64,000 bases of DNA from Gammaproteobacteria bacterium (GCA_013151645.1 JAADHU010000057.1:1-64000), one strand, 5' to 3'. Shown: positions 1 through 8,336, counted from the first letter of the stretch. The notes: generated by a model not told the origin, from the letters alone. Translations and numbers: made by a program.

Positions 1-10
1 AACGTGGTTT

Positions 11-207
11 TCGAATTGCTCACATTTTCTAAGGCTTGCAGCCATCGAAAATGACGGTACATCCCTGTACCGTACGCAACCTGTCGAAAAATCCGTCCGT
101 GATGTTTTCGACATCGCAATTCAGAACACGTCATTCTCGAATGGTTCACGTTTTCAAGGGCTCGCAGTCATCGAAAGCGACGGCACATCCGCGTACCGTG
201 CGCAGCC
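11..207 (+). repeat. Two degenerate 71-bp direct repeats, 126-bp period
   Basis: Positions 11-81 and 137-207 align without gaps and differ at 14 of 71 positions by my count. The period of 126 bp is a multiple of three. One plus-strand frame stays open from base 2 to a TAG at 227-229, so this could be the tail of a protein with a 42-residue repeat that begins left of the window. However, the differences fall about equally on the three codon positions, which gives no sign of selection on a protein. I therefore call a repeat and leave coding open. No other copy was found in the window. Confidence 0.6.
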
Positions 208-213
208 AATTGG

Positions 214-240
214 GGTAGTGACCCGGTAGCTGCAATATGC
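214..240 (+). repeat. Left arm of a 27-bp inverted repeat
   Basis: This stretch matches the reverse complement of 1423-1449 at 26 of 27 positions (the mismatch is the A in GGTAGC). The two arms enclose the divergent HxlR/VOC gene pair. The arm begins just after the 71-bp repeat and overlaps the TAG at 227-229 that closes the open frame. No clear target-site duplication is visible outside the arms, and no transposase is enclosed. Confidence 0.8.
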
Positions 241-385
241 ACTACTTCGAACTACCAAACACAGTTTGACGGGCGCCTTTCGCCTGCAAACGGACCGTCC
301 CGGGTAAAATTGCGGACGGCGCGAAGCGACATTCAAGACGTCTCGCGCTTTCGACCGGATCACGGAGACTCGGATCATGGTCGGT

Positions 386-925
386 TCAAACGCGTTCAAT
401 TTCGGCCGCTCTACTGATCCGGGCTCCAACATCGGCTGCTTTATACAGTGGTCGCGAAGGGATGATCGCACTATCTACGGTGCGTTGAAGCCAACGCTGT
501 TCCAGCAATTGTTTGAGCGATTGCGACAAGGCGCGATCGGTGATCGAATTTAGGTCGGTCTTAATTTGCGTGAAATGCCGAGGTGTTCGGCTTACCACCA
601 AAACAGGGACGGTCCACACCCGCCTAAGCAAGTTTCGACCGGCTGGTTCGGGAGCTGCTCTCTTGATCTTGTCAGCGATAACCGCGGCCTCCGTGCCTTT
701 TGATGTCAGACGATACTCGGGCCTAAGCGGATGACCATGGCCCGGATTTCTTTCCAGCAATCGAAGATCAACAAGATGACCCAGACTTTGAACGAGTGCT
801 GTTCGTCCTGCGCCCGATGCAGATACCAAGGCAGCCTGTCGCCCTGGTGTTCCCGAATGCAATAACGCGAGGATGTCCAGAGACCAGGCCCGCGACGTCA
901 ACTTGACAAGTGTCGTAATGTCCAT
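386..925 (-). CDS. Double winged-helix HxlR-type transcriptional regulator
   Basis: A 179-residue protein built from two winged-helix units, at about residues 10-80 and 100-170. Each has the HxlR-like order of a W-x2-(V/D)-(I/L)-L helix start, a recognition helix ending in a leucine-rich stretch, and a wing ending in a Y/L-T or Y-K-A segment. Ordinary HxlR proteins have one such unit and dimerise, so this one may act as a built-in dimer. It is divergent from a VOC-family gene, with only 41 bp between the starts, so it probably controls that gene and itself. No Shine-Dalgarno is obvious and an AT-rich box lies right before the ATG, so the mRNA may be leaderless. The ligand is unknown. Confidence 0.7.
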   Translation of the reverse strand: MDITTLVKLTSRAWSLDILALLHSGTPGRQAALVSASGAGRTALVQSLGHLVDLRLLERNPGHGHPLRPEYRLTSKGTEAAVIADKIKRAAPEPAGRNLLRRVWTVPVLVVSRTPRHFTQIKTDLNSITDRALSQSLKQLLEQRWLQRTVDSAIIPSRPLYKAADVGARISRAAEIERV

Positions 926-930
926 AAAAT

Positions 931-946
931 ATAGTTTATATACTAT
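931..946. promoter_or_regulatory. Putative operator between divergent HxlR and VOC genes
   Basis: The 16-bp ATAGTTTATATACTAT has ATAGT/ACTAT arms around an AT-only centre. It sits in the 41-bp gap between two divergent starts, where a HxlR-type repressor would be expected to bind. The AT-rich centre can also serve as a -10 region. The operator role is inferred from symmetry and position only. Confidence 0.45.
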
Positions 947-966
947 TCAACCTAAGGAAAAGGCCC

Positions 967-1344
967 ATGCCAATCGTTTCGTTGGACAACACAATTACCA
1001 TCGCCATATCTGTAAGTGATCGCCATGCCAGCGCCCAGTGGTACTACGACAAGCTTGGTTTTGAGCTCGTTTACCACGCAGATGAAGCAGGCTGGAGCGA
1101 ACTTCAGACAAAAACTGAGGGCGTCACGTTGGGCCTGGGTGAACAGACCAAACCAACTCCGGGAAATGCCGTCCCGGTGTTTGGCATCTCGGACATTGTC
1201 ACCGCTCGGAAAGACCTTGAATCGGCTGGCGTTGAGTTTGACGGTGAAACCGAGGTGATCGAGGGCATGGTCAGCACAGCTTCATTCTACGACCCTGATA
1301 GGAATGCACTCATGTTGGCTCAGGATCTGACGAGCGAAGGCTAA
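967..1344 (+). CDS. VOC (glyoxalase/bleomycin-resistance) family protein
   Basis: A 125-residue single-module vicinal-oxygen-chelate protein. It has the typical opening (strand, then an A-x-WY-x-D-x-LGFE helix-turn around residues 20-35), a central G-N-x-V-x-V-F-G-I strand and a closing F-YDPDRNALML strand, where the last acidic/aromatic segment usually carries a metal ligand. VOC members range from glyoxalases and dioxygenases to antibiotic-binding proteins, and the substrate cannot be told here. A good AAGGA site precedes the ATG. Divergent pairing with an HxlR regulator suggests induction by a small electrophile or aromatic compound. Confidence 0.8.
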   Translation: MPIVSLDNTITIAISVSDRHASAQWYYDKLGFELVYHADEAGWSELQTKTEGVTLGLGEQTKPTPGNAVPVFGISDIVTARKDLESAGVEFDGETEVIEGMVSTASFYDPDRNALMLAQDLTSEG

Positions 1345-1422
1345 CGATACGAGAGCAGGGCCGTATCGCACAGACGGTCTATGGGCTCCGAATCGACATC
1401 AAAACATGACGATCAAATGGCG

Positions 1423-1449
1423 GCATATTGCAGCAACCGGGTCACTACC
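1423..1449 (-). repeat. Right arm of a 27-bp inverted repeat
   Basis: This is the partner of 214-240, with 26 of 27 bases matching in inverted orientation, and the enclosed unit is about 1.2 kb. It lies 78 bp beyond the VOC stop. A 61-codon minus-strand open frame crosses it (1413-1598), but that frame resembles no protein I know and I do not call it. Confidence 0.8.
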
Positions 1450-1560
1450 TCGAATGGGCAGGCATTCCTCGATTGTACGGATTTTGGGCCGGTCGAGCGT
1501 ACCTGATTGATATTATTCGGTATTATGCCAACCTGAAAAGTGGAAATCGCCGTCCGAACG

Positions 1561-2088
1561 CTAGGTGCATGCCTTGGTGATCTTGGCTTTTGACTCATCT
1601 TCTTCGTCCGACCCGGGTGCCACCGAATAATCCAGAACGCCCGTCGCGATCATGTCCGTGGCTGCTTGTGCAATTGACAGTTCCGTTTCAACTTCCCTGA
1701 GTTTGACCTCGGATTTTATGTTCTCCGTTGCCCGGTCACTCAGATCCGCACGCAATTCGCGGGTTTTGCGCACTGACTCTTTCAAATCCCGACGCAGGGT
1801 CTTCGTCAGATCCAACTGTTCATTGATGGTCTTGTCGAGATCGACACTCTTCTTTTCAAACTCGCCGATCTCTTTGGTTTTTTCGTCCAGTTCAGCCTTG
1901 AGTTTTTCGTTGGCGCTGTGCGCAATTCGCAGCTCGGCGTCCAGGGAGCGAATACGGTCGTCGCGCGGATCTCGCTGTTTGTCGGCAATCTTGTTGCCAA
2001 AATAGGCGCCGATTTTCCCCACAAGCCAGCCCAGAAGGAAAGCACCTCCGGTCACAAAAAGTAGCGTTTGTGGGGTCTCCATGAACAT
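1561..2088 (-). CDS. Membrane-anchored coiled-coil protein of unknown function
   Basis: A 175-residue protein with one hydrophobic segment near the N-terminus (about residues 8-28, glycine-rich). It is followed by a long charged helix (about 40-145) with heptad-like Leu/Ile spacing and many Lys/Glu pairs, then a short acidic, Lys-tipped tail. The layout suggests a cytoplasmic coiled coil tethered to the inner membrane. I do not recognise the family. No neighbour shares its strand closely enough to imply an operon; the next minus-strand gene upstream starts about 1.1 kb away. Confidence 0.6.
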   Translation of the reverse strand: MFMETPQTLLFVTGGAFLLGWLVGKIGAYFGNKIADKQRDPRDDRIRSLDAELRIAHSANEKLKAELDEKTKEIGEFEKKSVDLDKTINEQLDLTKTLRRDLKESVRKTRELRADLSDRATENIKSEVKLREVETELSIAQAATDMIATGVLDYSVAPGSDEEDESKAKITKACT

Positions 2089-2254
2089 TGCCGTTTCCTG
2101 ATTCTAGTGGCAACTTAGTAGAATATGCGCTTTTCGACCGGAGAAAAGGACTCGGTTCTCACTCCGGTATTGCCAACGGACGACGAAGAAACGGCTTAGG
2201 GACCCTTCCCTTGCGCGGCTTCCTATTTTATCTTCGTACATTCAATGAGTTATA

Positions 2255-3220
2255 CTATTTTTTACTCAACTCTGCCACCGCCAGATCGGGAAAATCGGTA
2301 AATAAACCGTCAATGCGAATCGTTTCGACGAACCAGTGCACCATGTCGGCATAGGACTCAAAGCCCGCGCCCAGTGCATCCGCCCTGAACGTAAACGGGT
2401 GCACCGTCAGGCCTTCCTGGTGCGCCATCCGCACCAGTCCGGTTGAAACAGGATGGCCATCGATTTCAGCCAGCGTGTATAGCTGCCCTATCCACGGACC
2501 GAGTCCGTCGGCGTATTCAGCCACCTCCGCAAGGCCGGCTGCCGTTTTGAGGTGATCATAGTCTGTATCCGACTCGCCCCAGCTATTTTCGGCCAGTAAC
2601 TGAACCAGCTGCAATTTACAGCCCAGTTCCTCTCGCACCCGGCGCAGTTCACGCGCGTCGAAACACTGTACGAAAACCGCATCATCGTGTTCCGAATAAC
2701 CGTAGTCGCCCAGCATGTCGAGCAACAGCCGGGCTAAATCGACGCCCTCTTCGTGATGCCACGCGGGACTCTTGATCTCCGGGTATAACCCCACGTTCCT
2801 GCGACTGGATCGGTTCATTCCCTGTGTAAGCTCGATCTCCTCTCGCAGCGTCGAAAGCTGAAAATAACCGCTCCGGTAGGGAAAGCGATTCGGAAAAACA
2901 GTCGCGCTGCCAGCGTCATTCATGCGTTCAAATACACGTAGTGATTTGAGTTCCGCCAGGTCGAAATCCCGAGCATACCAACGCCCGTCATCGCGGGCGC
3001 GGTGCGGAAATCGTTCCCGGACATCGGAAACGCTTTCCAGATGTATGTCGTGCAGAACGATCAGTTCATCGTCCCTGGACGCGACGATGTCCTGTTCCAG
3101 GTAGTCGGCGCCCATACCGTAGGCCAGCGCCTTGGCCGGCAAAGTGTGCTCGGGAAGATAGCCGCTGGCCCCTCGATGGGCGATGACCAATGGGCGTTTC
3201 GCAGCGGGATTCGTCTTCAT
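2255..3220 (-). CDS. glpQ: Glycerophosphodiester phosphodiesterase
   Basis: A 321-residue GDPD-family TIM barrel that hydrolyses glycerophosphodiesters to glycerol-3-phosphate and an alcohol. Visible catalytic and metal residues are the early AHRGASG motif, the LEQDI pair (Glu and Asp metal ligands), VLHD with the second catalytic His, and PEIKSP with the metal-binding Glu and Lys. The length and the insertion between HD and the FPNRFP segment match periplasmic GlpQ. Unlike E. coli GlpQ, I see no N-terminal signal peptide, so the enzyme may be cytoplasmic. It lies 36 bp downstream of the TIR-like gene on the same strand. Confidence 0.88.
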   Translation of the reverse strand: MKTNPAAKRPLVIAHRGASGYLPEHTLPAKALAYGMGADYLEQDIVASRDDELIVLHDIHLESVSDVRERFPHRARDDGRWYARDFDLAELKSLRVFERMNDAGSATVFPNRFPYRSGYFQLSTLREEIELTQGMNRSSRRNVGLYPEIKSPAWHHEEGVDLARLLLDMLGDYGYSEHDDAVFVQCFDARELRRVREELGCKLQLVQLLAENSWGESDTDYDHLKTAAGLAEVAEYADGLGPWIGQLYTLAEIDGHPVSTGLVRMAHQEGLTVHPFTFRADALGAGFESYADMVHWFVETIRIDGLFTDFPDLAVAELSKK

Positions 3221-3256
3221 AGTTCCCTTTAACTTTGTTTTATAAATAACTGATTA

Positions 3257-3706
3257 TCAAGGAAAGTCGATAACATCCCAGCGAGCGGTATCTTCGAGTC
3301 GAGCCTGACGCCGTATCGCGTCAGCCATCTCGCGATCATTCCACACAACGTGCTCCTTGACTCGGTCAACCAGTTCGTCGGCCGTTTCTTTCACGCCGCC
3401 AAAAGGACGTATGACAATAATCGGCCTTTCGTTGGCCTCTGCGACATCCATCTGAAAGCGCACCAGATCCCTGTTTTCATCAAAGTGAGTCGCTAACACA
3501 ACCACGGCTTCCGCCTCTTTAATTTGTGCGATGTACGCATCCTTAATGGCCTCAAGTCCGCCAGTTTGCGGAATCGCCTCGGGCTTGCTGAGATTGACGT
3601 AAAAAAATCGATCGACACCTTCAAGGAATTCGAACACCCTGAGGTAGTCCACGTCTTCCGCAAACAGGTGGCTGATAAATAACCGAATCGGGTTTTTCTC
3701 TGACAC
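3257..3706 (-). CDS. Small TIR-like (DUF1863/MTH538-type) protein
   Basis: About 149 residues. An open frame extends to 3907, but I place the start at the GTG at 3706 because a perfect GGAGG lies 5 nt upstream and the conserved fold begins just after it (RLFISHLF strand). The order is strand FISH, helix, the V-VVLATH strand, a helix with D-x-AEA and a closing IIVIRPFG strand, as in the TIR-like family that includes Thoeris ThsB. At the place of the usual catalytic Glu (W-x2-E) I read RFQMDVAEA, so NADase activity is doubtful. It is next to a phosphodiesterase and opposite an EEP-family protein. Its role is unknown. Confidence 0.6.
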   Translation of the reverse strand: MSEKNPIRLFISHLFAEDVDYLRVFEFLEGVDRFFYVNLSKPEAIPQTGGLEAIKDAYIAQIKEAEAVVVLATHFDENRDLVRFQMDVAEANERPIIVIRPFGGVKETADELVDRVKEHVVWNDREMADAIRRQARLEDTARWDVIDFP

Positions 3707-3907
3707 GCACGCCTCCAATGCACCATGAGTCCGAGGCCAGTTTATCCAATTGCGTACCACTGTGGCCAGCAGTCCATCACAATCAACCGAATGCCGCTGA
3801 AACGGGTGTCCAATGAATCGGCCTTTACTGTATGGTACTACGCCGAACATGGCAGGAATTAATGCGTTCCTCGCGGTCAAAGTACGAAGGAATCCCGCTG
3901 GCCCCAC

Positions 3908-4654
3908 ATGCGATTGCTCTTATATAACATCCGATATGCCGTTGGCGCCGGGGCGTCCATGCACATGCCATTACCCGGTGCCGGCTATTTGCTCGGCAAT
4001 CAGAATGTCCTGCCCGACATTACCCAGTTCATTCGCTCTTGCGACCCGGATATTGTCGGCCTGATCGAAGTCGATACCGGTTCAATAAGAAGCCGTATGG
4101 TCAACCAGGCAGAAAGTATCGGTGCGGAACTCGGTATGAATTCGTCTTACGAGATCAAATACGGTGAGTCATCGTTGAACCAGTTGTTGCCGATCGTCCG
4201 CAAGCAAGGGAACGCGTTTCTGGCGGCAGCAAGAGTCCATGGAGAAACCTTCCATTATTTCGACACAGGCGTAAAACGGCTGATTATCGAGTTGGAGATG
4301 GAAGATTTTGCAATTTTTCTGGTGCATTTGTCGCTAAAATACCGACACCGGCACTTGCAACTGCGGCGACTGTACGACCTTATTTGCGATACTGAAAAAC
4401 CGGTGATTGTCGCGGGCGATTTCAATACCTTTTGGGGTGAAAACGAGATCTACCTGTTCATGAAAGCAGCGGGCCTCAAGAGCGCCAACATTCAGAGCCT
4501 GCCCTCTTACCCGAGTCGGTCGCCGCGCAAGGAACTGGATTTCATTCTCTATCAGGAAGGAATCAAGATGCGTCATTTCGAGATACCGCAGGTTCGTTTT
4601 TCCGATCACCTGCCACTCGTTTGTGACTTTGACGTCGCCCGGCACAAACGCTAG
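3908..4654 (+). CDS. Endonuclease/exonuclease/phosphatase (EEP) family protein
   Basis: A 248-residue metal-dependent phosphodiesterase or phosphatase of the DNase I/exonuclease III fold. It carries YNIRYA near the N-terminus (metal-binding Asn), GLIEVD (catalytic Glu), a VHL strand, AGDFN (Asp/Asn catalytic pair), LDFIL and SDHLPL at the end (catalytic Asp-His). No signal peptide or membrane segment is seen, so it is probably cytoplasmic. The family includes nucleases, sphingomyelinases and inositol phosphatases and the substrate is open. It diverges from the TIR-like gene across about 200 bp that should hold both promoters. Confidence 0.8.
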   Translation: MRLLLYNIRYAVGAGASMHMPLPGAGYLLGNQNVLPDITQFIRSCDPDIVGLIEVDTGSIRSRMVNQAESIGAELGMNSSYEIKYGESSLNQLLPIVRKQGNAFLAAARVHGETFHYFDTGVKRLIIELEMEDFAIFLVHLSLKYRHRHLQLRRLYDLICDTEKPVIVAGDFNTFWGENEIYLFMKAAGLKSANIQSLPSYPSRSPRKELDFILYQEGIKMRHFEIPQVRFSDHLPLVCDFDVARHKR

Positions 4655-4698
4655 CTTGGGCCGACTCAATCCAGACCGAATATGCAACGAGGACATTG

Positions 4699-6750
4699 AT
4701 GAACGATTCAACGCCACAGAGTTCCACGCACTGGACACTGGAAAAAGACAGCGGGGGCATCGCCTGGCTGTGTATCGACAAATCCGATGGCAGCGCCAAC
4801 GTATTGTCCGGGCCGGTTCTGCAAGAGCTTGCCGACCATATCAAGCGTTTTGAGAAAGATCGGCCCAATGGGCTCGTGATTTATTCCGGCAAGCGCAACG
4901 GCTTCATCATGGGAGCCGACATCAATGAATTCACGACCATCGAAAATCCCGAGCAGGCCTACACACTGATTCGCCTGGGACAGCAGGTGCTCGACCGATT
5001 GGCAGCGCTGAATTGTCCCACCGTCGCCGTCATCAACGGCTTTGCCTTAGGCGGCGGACTTGAGTTGGCACTGGCATGCGACTATCGGCTGGCGCATCGA
5101 CAAAGCAAACCGGTATTGGGGTTACCTGAAGTCCAGCTGGGTATTCACCCTGGATTTGGCGGTACCATTCGCGCTGTCCAAATCGCCGGTGTACGGGCGG
5201 CTATGCAGCTAATGCTGACTGGCAAGTCGATAACAGTGGACAAGGCACGGCAACAGGGTCTTGTTGATCGCATTTGCGATGCAAACGACTGGCGGCCGGC
5301 GGCCGCGGAAATCATCGCATCAGCGCCGCCAAAGTCCCGTGCATCATGGGTCGATCGGATCCTCAATCTGGCCATCATGCGGCCGTTCATCGTGCGCATG
5401 CTCAGGAAGCAGGTCGCTGCCAAAGCGCGTCCGGAGCATTATCCCGCGCCCTACGCCATTATCGATCTGTGGGCGAAATACGGCGCGTCGCCAAAGACCG
5501 GTTACGAAGCCGAGGCGCGATCCATCGCAGAGCTAATGTGTGGCCGCACAGCCCGCAACCTGATTCGCGTCTTTTTTCTGCAAAACCGCTTGAAGTCCCA
5601 GGGACAAAAGCCCGCCCATCGTATCTCCACGGTGCACGTCATTGGTGCCGGAGTTATGGGTGGGGATATAGCGGCCTGGTGCGCATTGCGCGGCCTGAAC
5701 GTGACGCTCCAGGACCGCGAAATGAAATACATTGAGCCTGCGCTCGCGCGGGCGGCAAAACTTTTTGCGAAGAAGGTCCGCGATGACGATCAACGTCAGG
5801 CAACGTCATCGAGACTTCGGGCCGATGTTGAGGGCGCCGGAATTGCGGCGGCCGATCTGATCATAGAAGCGATTTACGAGGATCTTGACGCCAAGCAGAC
5901 ACTTTACGCGACGGTTCAGGAGAGCATGCCGAAACAAGCAATTCTGGCGACGAACACCTCCAGCATTCGTCTGCAGGAACTGCGTACGAACCTCGACAAG
6001 CCACAACAGTTTATCGGTCTGCATTTTTTCAATCCGGTCGCGCAACTTCCGCTAGTAGAAATCATTCATTGCGACGATACGGAACAGGAAGTTCTGGATG
6101 TCGCGCTTGCGTTTGTCAAAGGAATCGGAAAAATACCGCTACTGTGTGCCAGCTCACCGGGCTTCGTCGTCAATCGGGTCCTGGCTCCGTACATGGCAGA
6201 AGCAATGCATCTCGTGGAAGAAGGTGTCGCATGCGCCGAAATCGACGCGGCCGCAGAGTCCTTTGGCATGCCGATGGGCCCCGTGGAATTGATGGACAGT
6301 GTCGGCATTGATGTCGCGCTGCACGTATCCCGCGTACTGGGAAGTGCATTCAACAAACCGATCCCGTCCCGTCTGTCCGACATGGTCGAGCAAAAGCACC
6401 TGGGGCGAAAATCCGGACAGGGGTTTTATCGCTGGGAGAATGGCAAAGCGATCAAGACAGCGATCGGCACCCGGCCTGTAAAGGAAGACCTGGTTGACCG
6501 ACTCATGCTTCCCATGATCAACGAAGCGGTCGCCTGCCTGCATGAAAACGTGGTCAACGATGCGGACCTGCTCGATGCAGGCGTTATTTTCGGCACCGGG
6601 TTTGCGCCCTTTCGGGGCGGTCCGCTGCAATACGCCCGGGATCGCGGCATTGAGGATGTTTTGGCGCGACTTGCCGAACTGGAAAGCAAATACGGAGAGC
6701 GATTTGCTGCTCACGCGGGCTGGACCGGCCTCGCTGACACAAAAGATTAA
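4699..6750 (+). CDS. fadJ: Fatty-acid oxidation complex alpha subunit (enoyl-CoA hydratase / 3-hydroxyacyl-CoA dehydrogenase)
   Basis: A 683-residue bifunctional beta-oxidation protein. The N-terminal crotonase domain (about 10-200) has the oxyanion GGG-LELALACDYR segment and LPEVQLGI, supplying both catalytic Glu residues. A linker leads to the 3-hydroxyacyl-CoA dehydrogenase domain (about 305-680) with the NAD motif GAGVMGGDIA, the NTSS segment and HFFNPVAQLPLVEI. It hydrates enoyl-CoA and oxidises the product. I start it at the ATG at 4699, 5 nt after GAGGA, not at the TTG 3 nt earlier. The thiolase partner is not adjacent, so FadJ and FadB cannot be separated with certainty. Confidence 0.9.
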   Translation: MNDSTPQSSTHWTLEKDSGGIAWLCIDKSDGSANVLSGPVLQELADHIKRFEKDRPNGLVIYSGKRNGFIMGADINEFTTIENPEQAYTLIRLGQQVLDRLAALNCPTVAVINGFALGGGLELALACDYRLAHRQSKPVLGLPEVQLGIHPGFGGTIRAVQIAGVRAAMQLMLTGKSITVDKARQQGLVDRICDANDWRPAAAEIIASAPPKSRASWVDRILNLAIMRPFIVRMLRKQVAAKARPEHYPAPYAIIDLWAKYGASPKTGYEAEARSIAELMCGRTARNLIRVFFLQNRLKSQGQKPAHRISTVHVIGAGVMGGDIAAWCALRGLNVTLQDREMKYIEPALARAAKLFAKKVRDDDQRQATSSRLRADVEGAGIAAADLIIEAIYEDLDAKQTLYATVQESMPKQAILATNTSSIRLQELRTNLDKPQQFIGLHFFNPVAQLPLVEIIHCDDTEQEVLDVALAFVKGIGKIPLLCASSPGFVVNRVLAPYMAEAMHLVEEGVACAEIDAAAESFGMPMGPVELMDSVGIDVALHVSRVLGSAFNKPIPSRLSDMVEQKHLGRKSGQGFYRWENGKAIKTAIGTRPVKEDLVDRLMLPMINEAVACLHENVVNDADLLDAGVIFGTGFAPFRGGPLQYARDRGIEDVLARLAELESKYGERFAAHAGWTGLADTKD

Positions 6751-6931
6751 ATCGAGTCAGATCATCGCCGAATTCCGGCAATACGATGATAAACTGTGCG
6801 GCGCTTCACGCTGCAAGCACAGGACAGTACCAGAACACCACAAAATCAAGTTAGAATAACGACTTAGGAAGTTAAAGCCGCCGCCGGCTCCCACACGAAT
6901 AATGATAAAACGAGCGACCACAGGATGAAGA

Positions 6932-7978
6932 ATGACGGCTGATCAGCTAAACGCTGAACTACTCAAGAGATTTTCCCCTCTCGACGGTTTGAAACGAGAC
7001 AATCTGGCTGCCTTAGTGGGCAAGATTCAGATCCGCGAGCTGTCGCCGCAACAATTTCTGTTTAAGGAAGGCGATACCGAGAAGCGCACGGTCTATATTT
7101 TATCGGGCACTCTGGAACTGGTGGACCAGGGGGAAGTCACGGAAATTATCGAAGGTGGCACCGACGGCGCCAGGAACCCGGTCGCCGCCGCTTTTCCGCG
7201 TCGTGTCTCCGGACGCGCACGGGATCGTGTTCAGTATATTGCGATCGACAGTGATCTCCTCGACGTGATGCTGACCTGGGACCAGACGGGTTCCTACGAG
7301 GTTTCGGAATTAAGCGGTGGCCAGGATCAGGGTGCTGACGACTGGATGACCACCTTGTTACAGGCCAAGGCATTCCACAAGATTCCACCCGCCAACATCC
7401 AGGCGATCTTCATGCGTATGCAGCAGATCAACTACAAGTCGGGCGACGTCATTTTGAAGCAAGGCACGGAAGGTGATTATTTTTACGTGCTCACGCGGGG
7501 CAAGTGCCTGGTGACGCGTGAAACACCGTTGAATAAGGAAGGTATCCGACTGGCCGAACTCGAAGTCGGCGATACGTTTGGTGAAGAAGCGTTGATATCG
7601 AATGCAAAGCGAAACGCAACCGTCACAATGCTGCAGGACGGTTCTGTGATGCGACTCGGCAAGGATGACTTCAAGACATTACTGAACGAACCGATGCTCG
7701 AGTGGGTCGATTTCAAGGAAGGCGAGCAAATTATCAACAGCGGTGGCCAGTGGCTCGACGTTCGGTTGCCGAGTGAATTTGAAAATCAGCATCTTGAGGG
7801 TGCCATCAACGTACCGTTGTATTTCATCCGCCTAAAGATTAATACGCTGGACAAGTCGAAAAAGTACGTGCTTTGCTGCGATACCGGTCGACGCAGTTCG
7901 GCGGGTGCCTACATTCTGAGCGAACGCGGTTATCAAACCAGTGTCTTGCGCGGCGGAATCAGCATCGCGGAACAGTAA
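6932..7978 (+). CDS. Double cyclic-nucleotide-binding domain fused to rhodanese domain
   Basis: A 348-residue soluble protein. Domain 1 (about 10-115) is a divergent cNMP-binding barrel lacking the phosphate cassette. Domain 2 (about 140-250) is a canonical one with GDTFGEEALISNAKRNATV, close to the F-G-E-L...R-x-A-T/S phosphate-binding cassette. Domain 3 (about 260-345) is a rhodanese fold whose loop CDTGRRSS supplies a catalytic Cys. This looks like a sulfur-transfer or persulfide-handling domain gated by a nucleotide. No DNA-binding domain is present. It is monocistronic, with 180 bp of non-coding DNA before it and pilZ convergent after it. Confidence 0.8.
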   Translation: MTADQLNAELLKRFSPLDGLKRDNLAALVGKIQIRELSPQQFLFKEGDTEKRTVYILSGTLELVDQGEVTEIIEGGTDGARNPVAAAFPRRVSGRARDRVQYIAIDSDLLDVMLTWDQTGSYEVSELSGGQDQGADDWMTTLLQAKAFHKIPPANIQAIFMRMQQINYKSGDVILKQGTEGDYFYVLTRGKCLVTRETPLNKEGIRLAELEVGDTFGEEALISNAKRNATVTMLQDGSVMRLGKDDFKTLLNEPMLEWVDFKEGEQIINSGGQWLDVRLPSEFENQHLEGAINVPLYFIRLKINTLDKSKKYVLCCDTGRRSSAGAYILSERGYQTSVLRGGISIAEQ

Positions 7979-7989
7979 AACCGCCGCCA

Positions 7990-8328
7990 TTACATGGTGT
8001 GTGTGGGTTTATCACCGCCCAGTGCGCCAGCGAGATACGTTTCGATCTTCTTTTGCGTGTTGCCCTGATCCTGATCGCTGAATTGCACGCCGATTCCCGC
8101 GGTTCGCTTCCCTTGCGCGCCTTTCGGCGTCATCCAGATTACCGTTCCGGCGATCGGTATTTTTTCGTCTTCGCCCATCAGGTTAAGCAGCATGAAAACT
8201 TCGTCGCCCAGGCGATAAGAGCTGTTGGTCGGAATGAATAGTCCGCCGTTAATCACCTGCGGCATATACGCCAGGTACAGTGCACTCTTGTCTTTGATTG
8301 TCAGCGTCAAAAGCCCTGGTTTTGTCAT
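7990..8328 (-). CDS. pilZ: PilZ domain type IV pilus protein
   Basis: A 112-residue protein with a single PilZ-like beta barrel (strands from the start through GTVIWMTP and G-VQF). The N-terminal c-di-GMP-binding RxxxR motif is absent and the D/NxSxxG motif is reduced to N-G-G. This is the pattern of Pseudomonas PilZ itself, which does not bind c-di-GMP but supports type IV pilus assembly through PilB. In Pseudomonas pilZ also lies right after holB, as here (8-bp gap), which supports the name. No other pilus gene is in the window. Confidence 0.85.
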   Translation of the reverse strand: MTKPGLLTLTIKDKSALYLAYMPQVINGGLFIPTNSSYRLGDEVFMLLNLMGEDEKIPIAGTVIWMTPKGAQGKRTAGIGVQFSDQDQGNTQKKIETYLAGALGGDKPTHTM

Positions 8329-8336
8329 TACAGCGT

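Noticed and set aside
1413-1598. 61-codon minus-strand frame across the right inverted-repeat arm
   Set aside because: No resemblance to known proteins, no convincing start signal, and composition like non-coding DNA. Kept only as part of the repeat description.
3707-3907. N-terminal extension of the TIR-like gene to 3907
   Set aside because: The extension has no family resemblance and no ribosome-binding site, and it would fill the promoter region of the divergent EEP gene. The GTG at 3706 has a perfect GGAGG.
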